In this document: piece after piece, positions 1-7,016 of the stretch | Layout: every line of letters begins with the position of its first letter | How positions within the stretch are numbered: the first letter of the stretch is position 1 | Source: a virus | IMG/VR virus record: IMGVR_UViG_3300032516_002100 | Span: 1 to 26,814 of that record | Length of the DNA stretch: 26,814 nt | Reading direction: 5' to 3' (one strand) | The notes under the pieces: model-generated | What the model was told of the DNA's origin: nothing | The model's input: only the letters and a program-made list of their open reading frames with translations | Database searches by the model: none | Program-made: the position numbers and the translations under genes

Positions 1-2
1 CG

Positions 3-419
3 AACCTGCTACGCAAGAAGTTCCCCGGCAGCACCGTGCGCCGCGCCAGCCAAGCCGAGCGCGCGAGCAACCCGGACGTGTTCTTCGCCGATTCGGTGAT
101 GCCACTGTCGCAGCTCTGGTGTGAGCTGACCGACTCGATCAACCCGAACCCGGTGAAGAAGCTGGAGCAGGCCGAGCGTGACATCCGCGCGCGCTTCACC
201 ACGCCCGCCGACTTCCGCTACGGTGGATCGATCCCCGTGTGCATCTGGCATCGGCTGCGCGAGCGGACCATCTACGCGACCCTGCGCTTGTCGGCGCTGG
301 AGTACCTCGCGACGCAGGCGCAGACAGGGCCGTTCGGTGCGAACACGCCGGTGACGATGGACGTGGAGGACTTCCTGCGGATCGTCGCGGCCCACCACAA
401 TGCGAGGCAGAAGACATGA
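3..419 (+). CDS. Unrecognised protein, C-terminal part (5' end outside window)
   Basis: The frame is open from base 3 through a TGA at 417-419, giving at least 138 residues, so the true start probably lies left of the window. A GTG at 36 is the first possible internal start, but the reading frame continues upstream of it without a stop. The visible part is a soluble, mixed-charge protein with an Arg-rich stretch near residues 90-100 (IWHRLRERTIYATLRL) and no membrane segment. I do not recognise the family. It is followed immediately by queE, and its stop overlaps an ATG at 416 that is in frame with queE. By position it could belong to the 7-deazaguanine or DNA-modification gene set, but that is inference only. 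Confidence 0.7.
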   Translation, partial: NLLRKKFPGSTVRRASQAERASNPDVFFADSVMPLSQLWCELTDSINPNPVKKLEQAERDIRARFTTPADFRYGGSIPVCIWHRLRERTIYATLRLSALEYLATQAQTGPFGANTPVTMDVEDFLRIVAAHHNARQKT

Positions 420-486
420 GCGCGGCGGCACCGGCCCCGTCGTCGGCACGGTGTACGTCAAGGTCAAGTTCCCGAGGGGCAACTGA
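400..486 (+). CDS. Possible 28-residue ORF bridging the upstream gene and queE
   Basis: ATG at 400 opens a 28-codon frame ending with TGA at 484-486, just before the queE ATG at 488. It overlaps the last 20 bases of the preceding gene. The C-terminal half (GTVYVKVKFPRGN) reads like a plausible beta-strand peptide, and its last codons contain the GAGGGG that serves as the queE ribosome binding site. It may be a coupling ORF or a remnant of a longer gene. It has no recognisable domain and no strong Shine-Dalgarno sequence of its own, so confidence is low. Confidence 0.3.
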   Translation: MRGRRHERGGTGPVVGTVYVKVKFPRGN

Positions 487-487
487 G

Positions 488-1093
488 ATGAGCTACGTTG
501 TCAACGAGGTCTTCCACTCGCTTCAGGGAGAGGGCGCGCGCGTGGGTGAGGTGTCAACGTTCGTGCGCTTCGCCGGCTGCAACCTCACGTGCAAGGTCGA
601 GACGCACGGCTTCGACTGCGACACCGAGTTCGTGGGCGGGCGCAAGATGGACGCCGACCAGCTGCTTGCCGAGGTGAAGGTAGTGCACGCTGGCGACCCG
701 GCGGCGTGGATCGTCTTCACCGGGGGCGAGCCGCTGCTACAGCTCGACCTCACGCTGGTGCTGGCGTGCCGCGAGGCAGGGTACAAGATCGCGGTCGAGA
801 CGAACGGATCGCTGCCGATGCCCGAGGGCGTGACCGTCGACTGGCTGGCGTGCAGCCCCAAGGTCGCCGAGCACGCGCTGCGCCTAGAGCGCGCCGACGA
901 GCTGCGCTACGTGCGCTTCGCCGGCCAGGCCAAACCGCGCCCGCGCATCCAGGCGGCGCACCACTATCTGAGCCCGGCGTGGACGCCGCTGGGCGTGGAC
1001 CGCAAGGCGCTGGCGTGGTGCGTCGAGCTGTGCAAGGCGAACCCGGACTGGAAGCTGTCGCTCCAGACCCACAAGTGGACGGGCATCCGATGA
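488..1093 (+). CDS. queE: 7-carboxy-7-deazaguanine synthase (radical SAM), QueE
   Basis: 201 residues. QueE is a radical S-adenosylmethionine enzyme that converts 6-carboxytetrahydropterin to 7-carboxy-7-deazaguanine, a step toward preQ0 and queuosine. The family signature is clear: FHSLQGEGARVGEVSTFVRF at about residues 9-28, cluster cysteines C31, C35 and C44 ending in CDT, the SAM-binding GGEP at 79-82, ETNGS at 104-108, and SPK at 123-125. The spacing C-x3-C-x8-C differs from the commoner C-x3-C-x2-C. An in-frame ATG at 416 would add 24 residues of low-complexity Ala/Ser sequence. I prefer 488 because a GAGGGG Shine-Dalgarno sits about 9 bases upstream and the family motif starts right after this Met. 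The stop overlaps the folE start (ATGA). Confidence 0.92.
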   Translation: MSYVVNEVFHSLQGEGARVGEVSTFVRFAGCNLTCKVETHGFDCDTEFVGGRKMDADQLLAEVKVVHAGDPAAWIVFTGGEPLLQLDLTLVLACREAGYKIAVETNGSLPMPEGVTVDWLACSPKVAEHALRLERADELRYVRFAGQAKPRPRIQAAHHYLSPAWTPLGVDRKALAWCVELCKANPDWKLSLQTHKWTGIR

Positions 1094-1671
1094 GCAGCCC
1101 CTTTGAGCGCGGCGAGAGCCTGAACATGTACGTTGGCGAGGACGCCGTGCGCACGCTGCTGAAAGAGATCGGGCAGGACATCAGTCGTGAGGGCATCGTC
1201 GACACCCCGAAGCGCGTGATGAAGGCGCTGCGCGAGATGACCGCCGGCTACGGTGAGGACCCGGCGATGATCCTGGCCACCCGCTTCGAGGCCAAGTACG
1301 ACCAGATGGTCGTGCTCAAGGACATCGCCTTCACGTCGCTGTGCGAGCACCACCTACTGCCGTTCGTGGGAACCGCGACCGTGGGCTACATCCCGACGAC
1401 GCACGTGGTGGGGCTGTCCAAGCTGGCGCGCCTGGTGCTGTGCTACGCGCGCCGGTTGCAGCTGCAAGAGCAGATGACCACGCAGATCGCCGAGGCGCTG
1501 CAAGAGCACCTTCAGCCGTCGGGCGTGGGCGTGGTGGTCAAGGCGGCGCACCAGTGCATGGCGTGCCGGGGTGTGCGCCTGAGCGGTGCTACGATGGTGA
1601 CAAGCGCGCTTCTCGGAGCCATGCGTACTGTGCCCAGCGCGCGCGCCGAGTTCATGGGGTTGAGCACGTAG
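1090..1671 (+). CDS. folE: GTP cyclohydrolase I, FolE
   Basis: 193 residues, a typical catalytic-core length for this family. The enzyme converts GTP to 7,8-dihydroneopterin triphosphate. This is the first step of folate synthesis and also of 7-deazaguanine (preQ0) synthesis, which is the likely role next to queE. Zinc-site motifs are intact: CEHHLLPF with C85 and H88, and HQCMACRGV with C156. IPTTHVVGLSK near 101-111 matches the family segment before the active site. VDTPKRVMKAL near 37-47 is the usual N-terminal motif. The start ATG overlaps the queE stop in ATGA, which implies translational coupling. In a phage this pair suggests guanine-analogue modification of its own DNA, although the inserting transglycosylase is not in the window. 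Confidence 0.96.
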   Translation: MSSPFERGESLNMYVGEDAVRTLLKEIGQDISREGIVDTPKRVMKALREMTAGYGEDPAMILATRFEAKYDQMVVLKDIAFTSLCEHHLLPFVGTATVGYIPTTHVVGLSKLARLVLCYARRLQLQEQMTTQIAEALQEHLQPSGVGVVVKAAHQCMACRGVRLSGATMVTSALLGAMRTVPSARAEFMGLST

Positions 1672-1674
1672 CCG

Positions 1675-2217
1675 ATGGACGAGCAGGACGACACGCCCGA
1701 AGCACCACCACCGCCGGCCAAGACGCCGCGCAAGCGGGGCAAGCGCAACAGCGCCGTCCTGGCGATGGAACGCTTGGACATGATGGACGCGATGCTGCGC
1801 TCGTGCATGACGCACGCAGCCATCGACGCCATCCTGCGCCGCGAGTGGGGGGTGTCGAATCGCCAGCTGCGCAACTACCGCAAGGCGGTCTACGACCGCT
1901 GGCAGAGCGACTCGCGCCACCACGCGGTGAGCAAGGTCGCGGTGCGGCGTGCCCAGCTGGAGGGCGTGCTGGAGCGCGCCATGAACCCCGGCAAGGACGA
2001 GAGCGGCAAGGAGCGCCAGCCGGACCTCCGCACCGCCGTGCTTGCCCTGGACCGGCTCTGCAAGGTCGACGGGGCCTACGCACCCGAGCGCGTGGAGCAC
2101 ACCGGGCTGGTCGGCGTGGACGTGGGTGCGATGCGCGCCAGCGACCGCGAGGCCAAGCTCAAGGAGCTGTTCACCAAGTACCGCGAGCACGCCGCCAGGA
2201 AGTCGGCCGACGAGTAG
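1675..2217 (+). CDS. Terminase small subunit-like DNA-binding protein
   Basis: 180 residues, directly upstream of the large terminase with a 3-base gap. The N-terminus is acidic then Pro/Lys/Arg rich (1-25). A helical segment follows at about 30-75 with a probable helix-turn-helix (AILRREWGVSNRQLRNYRKA), as expected for the DNA-recognition domain of small terminases. The rest is charged and helical and suits oligomerisation. Small terminases bind the packaging start site and present the genome to the motor. I infer the role from the HTH and from the position; the overall sequence is not diagnostic. The ATG follows the folE stop by 3 bases. Confidence 0.72.
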   Translation: MDEQDDTPEAPPPPAKTPRKRGKRNSAVLAMERLDMMDAMLRSCMTHAAIDAILRREWGVSNRQLRNYRKAVYDRWQSDSRHHAVSKVAVRRAQLEGVLERAMNPGKDESGKERQPDLRTAVLALDRLCKVDGAYAPERVEHTGLVGVDVGAMRASDREAKLKELFTKYREHAARKSADE

Positions 2218-2220
2218 CCG

Positions 2221-3708
2221 ATGATGTACGACGAGGCGACGCTGGCCCTGATGCCGCCCGCCGACCGCGCTGCTGCTGTCGCGCTCATGGACGCGCAGTA
2301 TGGCGGCCAGGGCCTCGCCGAGTACATCGAGCAGCACAACCCCGCCGAGCCCGTCCAGCCCCACCTGGAGCCGCTGGTGGGGCTGCTGGAGCGCACGCGG
2401 CACGAACGCGTCTTCGCCTGCCTGGATCTCCCACCCCGCCACGCCAAGACCACCACCATCGGGCGCGGGCTGGCGTGGCTGCTCGGCTTCGCGCCGGCCG
2501 ACACGCACGCTTACGTCACCTACAACGACCGCCAGGCGAAGTCGAAGTCGCGGCCGATCCGGGCGCAAGCGCTGCGCGCCGGGGTGCAGCTCGACAACGC
2601 GACGTCGAACCTGAGCGAGTGGCGCACCACGGCCGGCGGCGGGCTGCTCGCGGTCGGTGCCAACGCCGGCATCACCGGCCAGGGCGTCAGCGGCGTGTTC
2701 GTGTTCGACGACCCCTACGCCAACCGCCGCCAGGCCGATTCGCCGGTCTACCGCGAGATGATCTGGGACCTGTTCACCGAGGTGGTGTTCACCCGCTTGG
2801 AGAAGGCGTCGGTGATCATCGTCCACACCCGGTGGCATGACGACGACTTGATCGGTCGCATCAAGAAGCGTCATGCTGCCGGCGAGCTGCCCGCGCTGTT
2901 CCCGTGGGAGTTCGTGTCGATGTCGGCGCTGGCGCAGGAGAACGACATTCTGGGGCGCGCACCCGGTGAGGCGCTGTGGCCTACCCGATTCGCTGTGCCC
3001 GAGCTGCACGCCATCAGGGAAACCATCGGCGAGTGGTCCTTCGGCGCGCTGTACCAGGGCAACCCGCAACCCAAGGGCTCCAAGCTGTTCAGCGAGCCGC
3101 ATCTGTACGACCCGGCCAAGGTCGACTTCACCGGGTTCAGGATCTACATCGGCGTCGACCCGGCTGCGACCGCGCATACGCGTGCCGACTGGTCGGTGGC
3201 GGTGGCCATCGCGATCCGTGGGCAGGGCACGCAGCAAGTGGGGTTCGTGCTGGACGTGCTGCGCGAGCAGAACGACATTCCGACGTTCGTGAAGCGGCTG
3301 CGTGCGTTCCAGGCGCGCTGGTACTTCGCGCCTGCCTTCATCGAGGCGGTGGCGGGGTTCAAGGCCGTGCCGCAGTCGTTGCTCGCCCTCGACAAGTCGC
3401 TGAAGGTGCAGGAGACGAAGGTCGGTGGCGACAAGTTCGTGCGCGCGCAGCCGTTGTCGGGCGCGTGGAACGTGGGGCGCGTGCTGCTGCCGACGCGCGT
3501 GATCATGGCCGACGGGCGCTTCAGCGACGCACCGCCGCAGTGGCTCAAAGAGTACGTGAAGGAGTTCGCCGAGTTCACGGGCGTCGGCGATGCGCAGGAC
3601 GATCAGGTCGATGCGACAGCGCACGCTTGGAACGCCGTCGCCATGCCCGCGCCGCCGCCCACGCGCGAGTCGCAGCTGGACCAGCGCTTCAGGCCGCGTG
3701 GCCGTTGA
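2221..3708 (+). CDS. terL: Terminase large subunit (packaging ATPase and nuclease)
   Basis: 495 residues, normal for the family. The protein drives DNA into the procapsid and cuts the concatemer. The ATPase half shows a Walker A-like PPRHAKT at 71-77, Walker B VFVFDDP at 159-165, and the conserved HTRWHDDDLIGRI at 202-214. The nuclease half shows the RNase H-like GVDPA at 311-315 (D313), an acidic residue in FIEAV near 375, and DDQVDA at 460-465. These are the expected metal ligands of the cutting site. It starts with two consecutive Met codons (2221, 2224); either could be used. The stop codon lies within a 12-base palindrome (3706-3717). Confidence 0.95.
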   Translation: MMYDEATLALMPPADRAAAVALMDAQYGGQGLAEYIEQHNPAEPVQPHLEPLVGLLERTRHERVFACLDLPPRHAKTTTIGRGLAWLLGFAPADTHAYVTYNDRQAKSKSRPIRAQALRAGVQLDNATSNLSEWRTTAGGGLLAVGANAGITGQGVSGVFVFDDPYANRRQADSPVYREMIWDLFTEVVFTRLEKASVIIVHTRWHDDDLIGRIKKRHAAGELPALFPWEFVSMSALAQENDILGRAPGEALWPTRFAVPELHAIRETIGEWSFGALYQGNPQPKGSKLFSEPHLYDPAKVDFTGFRIYIGVDPAATAHTRADWSVAVAIAIRGQGTQQVGFVLDVLREQNDIPTFVKRLRAFQARWYFAPAFIEAVAGFKAVPQSLLALDKSLKVQETKVGGDKFVRAQPLSGAWNVGRVLLPTRVIMADGRFSDAPPQWLKEYVKEFAEFTGVGDAQDDQVDATAHAWNAVAMPAPPPTRESQLDQRFRPRGR

Positions 3709-3717
3709 CGGCCGTCA
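3706..3717. promoter_or_regulatory. 12-base perfect palindrome with -35-like TTGACG over the terL stop
   Basis: TGACGGCCGTCA reads the same on both strands and includes the terL stop codon. The overlapping TTGACG (3705-3710) resembles a -35 box. Eighteen bases later TAGCCT (3729-3734) is a poor -10 match. This could be an operator or promoter for the genes from 3771 onward, or chance in G+C-rich sequence. Confidence 0.22.
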
Positions 3718-3770
3718 GGGTGCTGAAGTAGCCTTTGCGGGCACAGGACGCACCCACGAGGAGGACCGAC

Positions 3771-4265
3771 ATGTCGAGCAACAACGGGGACGGCGCAGGG
3801 CCGCGCCGCGATCTCACCGGGGCCGGCGCGCGCATCTTGGAGATGGCGGCCGAGCGGCGCAGCCACTCGCTGGAGCAGCAGCGCATGAACGCGCGCCACC
3901 AGCTCTTGCTCCAGGGCTGCCAGGCGGCGCAGCAGCAGTTCGCGGCCGAGGCCGACGCTGCCAAGCTGATCGCTGTCCCGGGCGGCAAGAACGACCCCAA
4001 CGGCGACGAGAGCAAGGTGCTGTTCGCTGCGATGGCGGCTGCGTCGGCCGAGATCACCATCACCATCTGCGACCGCATCACCGCCACCTTCGGCAAGTAC
4101 ATCGACGATCTTCAGCAGGCGAACGCGGTGCTGGCCGAGCGCGTGCGCATGCTGGAGCGCGCTGCGTGGCCAGCAGTCTTGGTCGACGGGCTGCCGCCGA
4201 CGACCGCTGAGAAGGAGAGGCACGTGTCGTTCATCGAGCCGTTTCACGCGAAGAAGGGAGGCTAG
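3771..4265 (+). CDS. Unrecognised helical protein between terminase and co-chaperonin
   Basis: 164 residues. The start at 3771 is chosen because a strong GAGGAGG lies about 8 bases upstream; an earlier in-frame ATG (3735) has no such site. The protein is mostly helical. It has a Gln/Ala-rich stretch at about 35-65 (RHQLLLQGCQAAQQQFAAEA), a Gly/Asn/Asp loop at 70-80, and a heptad-like segment at 110-130 (YIDDLQQANAVLAERVRMLE) that suggests a coiled coil and oligomerisation. The short tail is Lys/Gly rich. There is no signal peptide and I do not recognise a family. Its place between terL and a GroES-like gene suggests a head-assembly or DNA-packaging accessory. The next gene starts 3 bases after its stop. 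Confidence 0.75.
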   Translation: MSSNNGDGAGPRRDLTGAGARILEMAAERRSHSLEQQRMNARHQLLLQGCQAAQQQFAAEADAAKLIAVPGGKNDPNGDESKVLFAAMAAASAEITITICDRITATFGKYIDDLQQANAVLAERVRMLERAAWPAVLVDGLPPTTAEKERHVSFIEPFHAKKGG

Positions 4266-4268
4266 ACC

Positions 4269-4628
4269 ATGGCAGCCAAGCTCAAGATTCCCATGCGCCT
4301 GATGGGCAACAACGTGCTCGTCGAGCGCATCGACCGAAAGGTGTCGGCCGGCGGCATCCTGATCCCGGAGACGTCCAACGACCGTAAGGCCGAGCGCGCG
4401 CGGGTGATCGCTGTCGGTCCCGGCGAGCAACGAGACACCGGGCTGGTCGTCCCGTGCGGGCTGCACCCCGGCGACGTGATCGCCCTGGAGAAGTGGATCG
4501 GCGTCGGCACGAAGGTGGTGGTCGACGGTCGCGACATGATGATCGTGGACGCGGACGAGGTGATCGCTGTCCTCGATGCCAGCGCCGACTACGAGTACGG
4601 CGTGGACCTGGAAGCCGCAACGAGGTAA
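4269..4628 (+). CDS. GroES-like co-chaperonin
   Basis: 119 residues, slightly longer than bacterial GroES (about 97). The chaperonin-10 pattern is clear: NNVLVERIDR at 14-23, the mobile loop with SAGGILIPET at 26-35, then ERARVIAVGPG at 42-52, HPGDVIALEKW at 66-76, and DGRDMMIVDADEVIAVLD at 86-103. GroES caps the GroEL chamber through the hydrophobic tripeptide of the mobile loop, here ILI (30-32). No GroEL gene is nearby, so it presumably works with the host GroEL, like T4 gp31. It lies between terminase and portal, which fits a role in folding the major capsid protein. Residues 104-119 form an acidic extension beyond the usual end. GGGAGG about 8 bases upstream supports the start. Confidence 0.9.
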   Translation: MAAKLKIPMRLMGNNVLVERIDRKVSAGGILIPETSNDRKAERARVIAVGPGEQRDTGLVVPCGLHPGDVIALEKWIGVGTKVVVDGRDMMIVDADEVIAVLDASADYEYGVDLEAATR

Positions 4629-4652
4629 TCCTAGAGGCTGAGGTGCCCACGC

Positions 4653-6407
4653 ATGGCTCGTCAACTTGGACCGACCGACAGCCTCTCGAACGACACGCCA
4701 CGGGGCATCTACGAGACGGCTGCGCTGAACGCTGATGGTGGCGACGGGGTGGTGGCGTCGCAGAGCGGCGGCATCACGTACTCAATGCTCAAGCAGACCC
4801 GCCCCGGGTTCGACGCCTGGTATGCGTGCCGGCTGCGCTCGCTGTACAGCGGTGGTCGCCGGTTGCTCGGCAACGAGGCGCTTATGCGCGAGGTGTTTCC
4901 CCCGCACCGCGACGAAGCCGACGCCGTCTACAAGGAGCGAGTGCGGCGTGCGTTCTACATGCCATATGCTGGCGAGATCATCGACCACATCATCGCGGCA
5001 CTCACCGCCGAGCCGCTGGCCCTGGCGATGGACGGCAACGAGCGCGAGGAGGACGGCACGCCGATCCCACCCGAGCCGCTGCCGCCGTTCTACGAGGAGT
5101 TCGTCGAGGACTGCTCGCCTCCAGGTGGCGCGCGCACGTCCATCAACCAGCTCATCCGCGACGTGGTGCTCGACGCCATGCTGGTGCGCACGGGGTGGGT
5201 GCTGTACGACGTCGAGTATGCGCCCACCAACGACGCCACCAGCCTCGCCGAGGAGGACGCGGCCGGCGCGCGCGACGTCTACGCGGTGGTCATCCCCGAC
5301 GAGTGCGTGATCGACTTCGAGGAGAACGGCAGCGGCGAGCTGACCTGGGCCGTGCTGCACACGCAGGAATCGCGGCGCGGCGGGCTGGCCGGCACGCGCG
5401 ACAAGATCACCGAGCGCTGGACCTACTGGACGCGCACCACCTGGGAGCGCTACGAGGTCACGTACAAGCGCGGCGAGCCCCCCAAGGACGACGACGTGGT
5501 GCAGCGCGCGGCCGGCGGCATCCACACGCACGGCAAGGTTCCGCTTCGCCGCTTCTCGGTGCCTGACGGCCTGTGGGCGATGGAGAAGCTGGAGGGCCTG
5601 GCGCGCGAGCACCTGAACAAGCGGTCTGCGCTGTCGTGGGCCGAGTTCCAGGCGCTGTTCTCGGAGCTGTACGAGTTCCACGGCAGCGAGGTCGCCGCGC
5701 CCGAGATGCCCATCAGCGACGCGCAGACCGTGCCCAACCGGGCGACGATCCAGCGACGCGGGCAGGGCTATGTCCAGGTGCGCGGCAAGGACGACGACGC
5801 GCGCTTCATCGGCCCCGACACCCAGCCGTTCACGCACGCGCTCGCCACCTGCAAGGAGCTGCGCGACGAGATGCACCGCGTGATGCACCAGATGGCGCTC
5901 AGCGTGGACAACAGCGCGGCCGCGCTCACGCGCAGCGGCGACAGCAAGGCGCACGACAAGGCGGCACAGACCGTGGTGCTGGCCTACCTGGGCCTGATGT
6001 GCCGCGAGTTCCTGGCTGGCCTGGTGCGCGACGTGGCGCTGGCGCGCGCCGAGCCAGACGTGGGCGACCAGTTCGTGGTCAAGGGCATGGAGAACTTCGA
6101 GGGCATGGACACCGCCGAGGCCGTGACCGACGCGGTGGCGCTCGAAGGCGTCCCCATTCCGTCGCCGACCTTCCAGCGCCGGCACAAGATGGCGCTCGCG
6201 CGCGCAGTGCTGGGCGCGAACGCGTCGCCCGGCGACCTGCTCGCCATCGCGACCGAGCTGGAGGAGAACATCACCAGCGAGGAGTTCGACCCCGCCGCCA
6301 TCGCCGAGCAGGAGGCAGCGCAGCAGGACCACGAGCTGAAGCTGACCAAGGCCCCCGCGCCCGGCGCAGCACCGCCCAACGGCAAGCCACCAGGAGCACG
6401 CCCGTGA
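4653..6407 (+). CDS. Portal protein
   Basis: 584 residues. Portals form the dodecameric ring at one capsid vertex through which DNA enters and leaves and to which the neck binds. Evidence is the size, the position after terminase and before a Mu gpF-like protein, and a segment (about 93-121, VYKERVRRAFYMPYAGEIID onward) resembling DUF4055-type portals, in which a helical clip/stem region follows this motif. An acidic central wing region and a helix-rich part at 300-480 follow. The C-terminus is Ala/Pro/Gly rich and probably disordered. A GAGGTG lies upstream of the ATG. The stop overlaps the GTG start of the Acb2-like gene (GTGA), so the two are likely translated in a coupled way. Confidence 0.85.
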   Translation: MARQLGPTDSLSNDTPRGIYETAALNADGGDGVVASQSGGITYSMLKQTRPGFDAWYACRLRSLYSGGRRLLGNEALMREVFPPHRDEADAVYKERVRRAFYMPYAGEIIDHIIAALTAEPLALAMDGNEREEDGTPIPPEPLPPFYEEFVEDCSPPGGARTSINQLIRDVVLDAMLVRTGWVLYDVEYAPTNDATSLAEEDAAGARDVYAVVIPDECVIDFEENGSGELTWAVLHTQESRRGGLAGTRDKITERWTYWTRTTWERYEVTYKRGEPPKDDDVVQRAAGGIHTHGKVPLRRFSVPDGLWAMEKLEGLAREHLNKRSALSWAEFQALFSELYEFHGSEVAAPEMPISDAQTVPNRATIQRRGQGYVQVRGKDDDARFIGPDTQPFTHALATCKELRDEMHRVMHQMALSVDNSAAALTRSGDSKAHDKAAQTVVLAYLGLMCREFLAGLVRDVALARAEPDVGDQFVVKGMENFEGMDTAEAVTDAVALEGVPIPSPTFQRRHKMALARAVLGANASPGDLLAIATELEENITSEEFDPAAIAEQEAAQQDHELKLTKAPAPGAAPPNGKPPGARP

Positions 6408-6646
6408 CCAAGTACAACCCGAGCCCGCCCGTCGTCGAGCAGATCGACCGCGTCTTCACCTACCACGCGCCCAAGGAGGACCAGGGCGAGCGGTATACCG
6501 CGCTCCGCGCGCGCGCCAAGGACATGGCGCTGATGATCGTGGAAAACAGCCCACCCGGCCGCGAGCAGGCGGTGGCGATCACCAAGCTGGAGGAGTGCAT
6601 CATGTTCGCCAACGCCGCCATCGCGCGCGGCGAGGACCAGCGCTGA
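6404..6646 (+). CDS. acb2: Acb2/Tad1-hairpin-like protein, probable anti-CBASS nucleotide sponge
   Basis: 80 residues. The pattern fits the small helical-hairpin family of Acb2 (T4 Vs.4-like): an aromatic FTYHAPKEDQGERY at 18-31, then a helix with LRARAKDMALMIVE (34-47), a PPGREQA turn (50-56), and a second long helix ending MFANAAIARGE (67-77). Acb2 proteins form hexamers that bind cyclic di- and trinucleotides and so block activation of CBASS effectors. The start is GTG at 6404, inside the portal stop (GTGA), with AGGAG about 7 bases upstream. Translation should be coupled to the portal, so it would be made late. I assign it from remembered family features; no alignment was run, and ligand contacts are not verified. 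Confidence 0.82.
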   Translation: MTKYNPSPPVVEQIDRVFTYHAPKEDQGERYTALRARAKDMALMIVENSPPGREQAVAITKLEECIMFANAAIARGEDQR

Positions 6647-6831
6647 GCGACTTCCTCACACGCTACCCGGGGTGCCAGCGCCGCATCAAGCTCAGCGACG
6701 TCGAGCACGCGTGTGCGCAGTGCGTGAACTGGATCACGGCGCAGACCGGGAAGCGCCCGGCGTTCTCGCTGGGAAACTACAGCGTCCGCGCGGTCCATGG
6801 CGCGGTGAAGATCGTGGAGCCGCTGTCGTGA
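6643..6831 (+). CDS. Small Cys-containing protein of unknown function, probable CTG start
   Basis: About 62 residues if translation begins at CTG 6643, overlapping the previous stop as CTGA. GAGGA lies 6 bases upstream of that CTG, the best site available. The only other in-frame option is a GTG at 6595, deep inside the Acb2-like gene, giving 78 residues with an implausible Arg/His-rich leader. The body contains three cysteines (PGCQRRIKLS... HACAQCVNW), possibly metal binding, and a basic, strand-rich C-terminus. I know no family for it. It sits between an anti-CBASS candidate and two further tiny genes, so a counter-defence role is possible but unproven. Confidence 0.6.
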   Translation: MSDFLTRYPGCQRRIKLSDVEHACAQCVNWITAQTGKRPAFSLGNYSVRAVHGAVKIVEPLS

Positions 6832-7016
6832 TGCGGTGGCTTCGCATCCTGCTGCGCCGGCCGCGCGTGATCGGCTGGGTCCGCGTGGGCGGGCAGGGTG
6901 TCAACGACGGCGGGTTGGTCAAGCGCTTCGTCGAGGGCGAGGAGCACGAGATGCACGAGGCGGTCGTGCGCGCCTGCGGCCCGACCCTGCAAGACATCAG
7001 GGACGAGAAGCCGTGA
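6831..7016 (+). CDS. Small basic/acidic protein of unknown function
   Basis: 61 residues. ATG at 6831 shares its A with the previous TGA (TGATG), and GGAG lies about 11 bases upstream. The N-terminus is strongly basic and hydrophobic (MRWLRILLRRPRVIGWVRV), too short and Arg-rich for a classical membrane helix but able to bind nucleic acid or membrane surface. The second half is acidic with His (VEGEEHEMHEAVVRACG). I do not recognise a family. The stop overlaps the next GTG (GTGA), continuing the coupled chain. Confidence 0.6.
   Translation: MRWLRILLRRPRVIGWVRVGGQGVNDGGLVKRFVEGEEHEMHEAVVRACGPTLQDIRDEKP

Noticed and set aside
416-487. Longer queE start at ATG 416
   Set aside because: It would add 24 low-complexity residues that no QueE has; ATG 488 has the better ribosome binding site and starts at the family motif.
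1341-2840. 499-codon open frame on the + strand
   Set aside because: Overlaps folE, terS and terL in another frame and reads as Arg/Ala/Gly-rich noise.
1354-3624. 756-codon open frame on the - strand
   Set aside because: It lies opposite folE, terS and terL, which have clear motifs. Its Arg/His/Leu/Val-rich product is the usual antisense shadow of G+C-rich codons.
3735-3770. Earlier start for the gene at 3771
   Set aside because: The added 12 residues cover the GAGGAGG that serves ATG 3771; no site precedes 3735.
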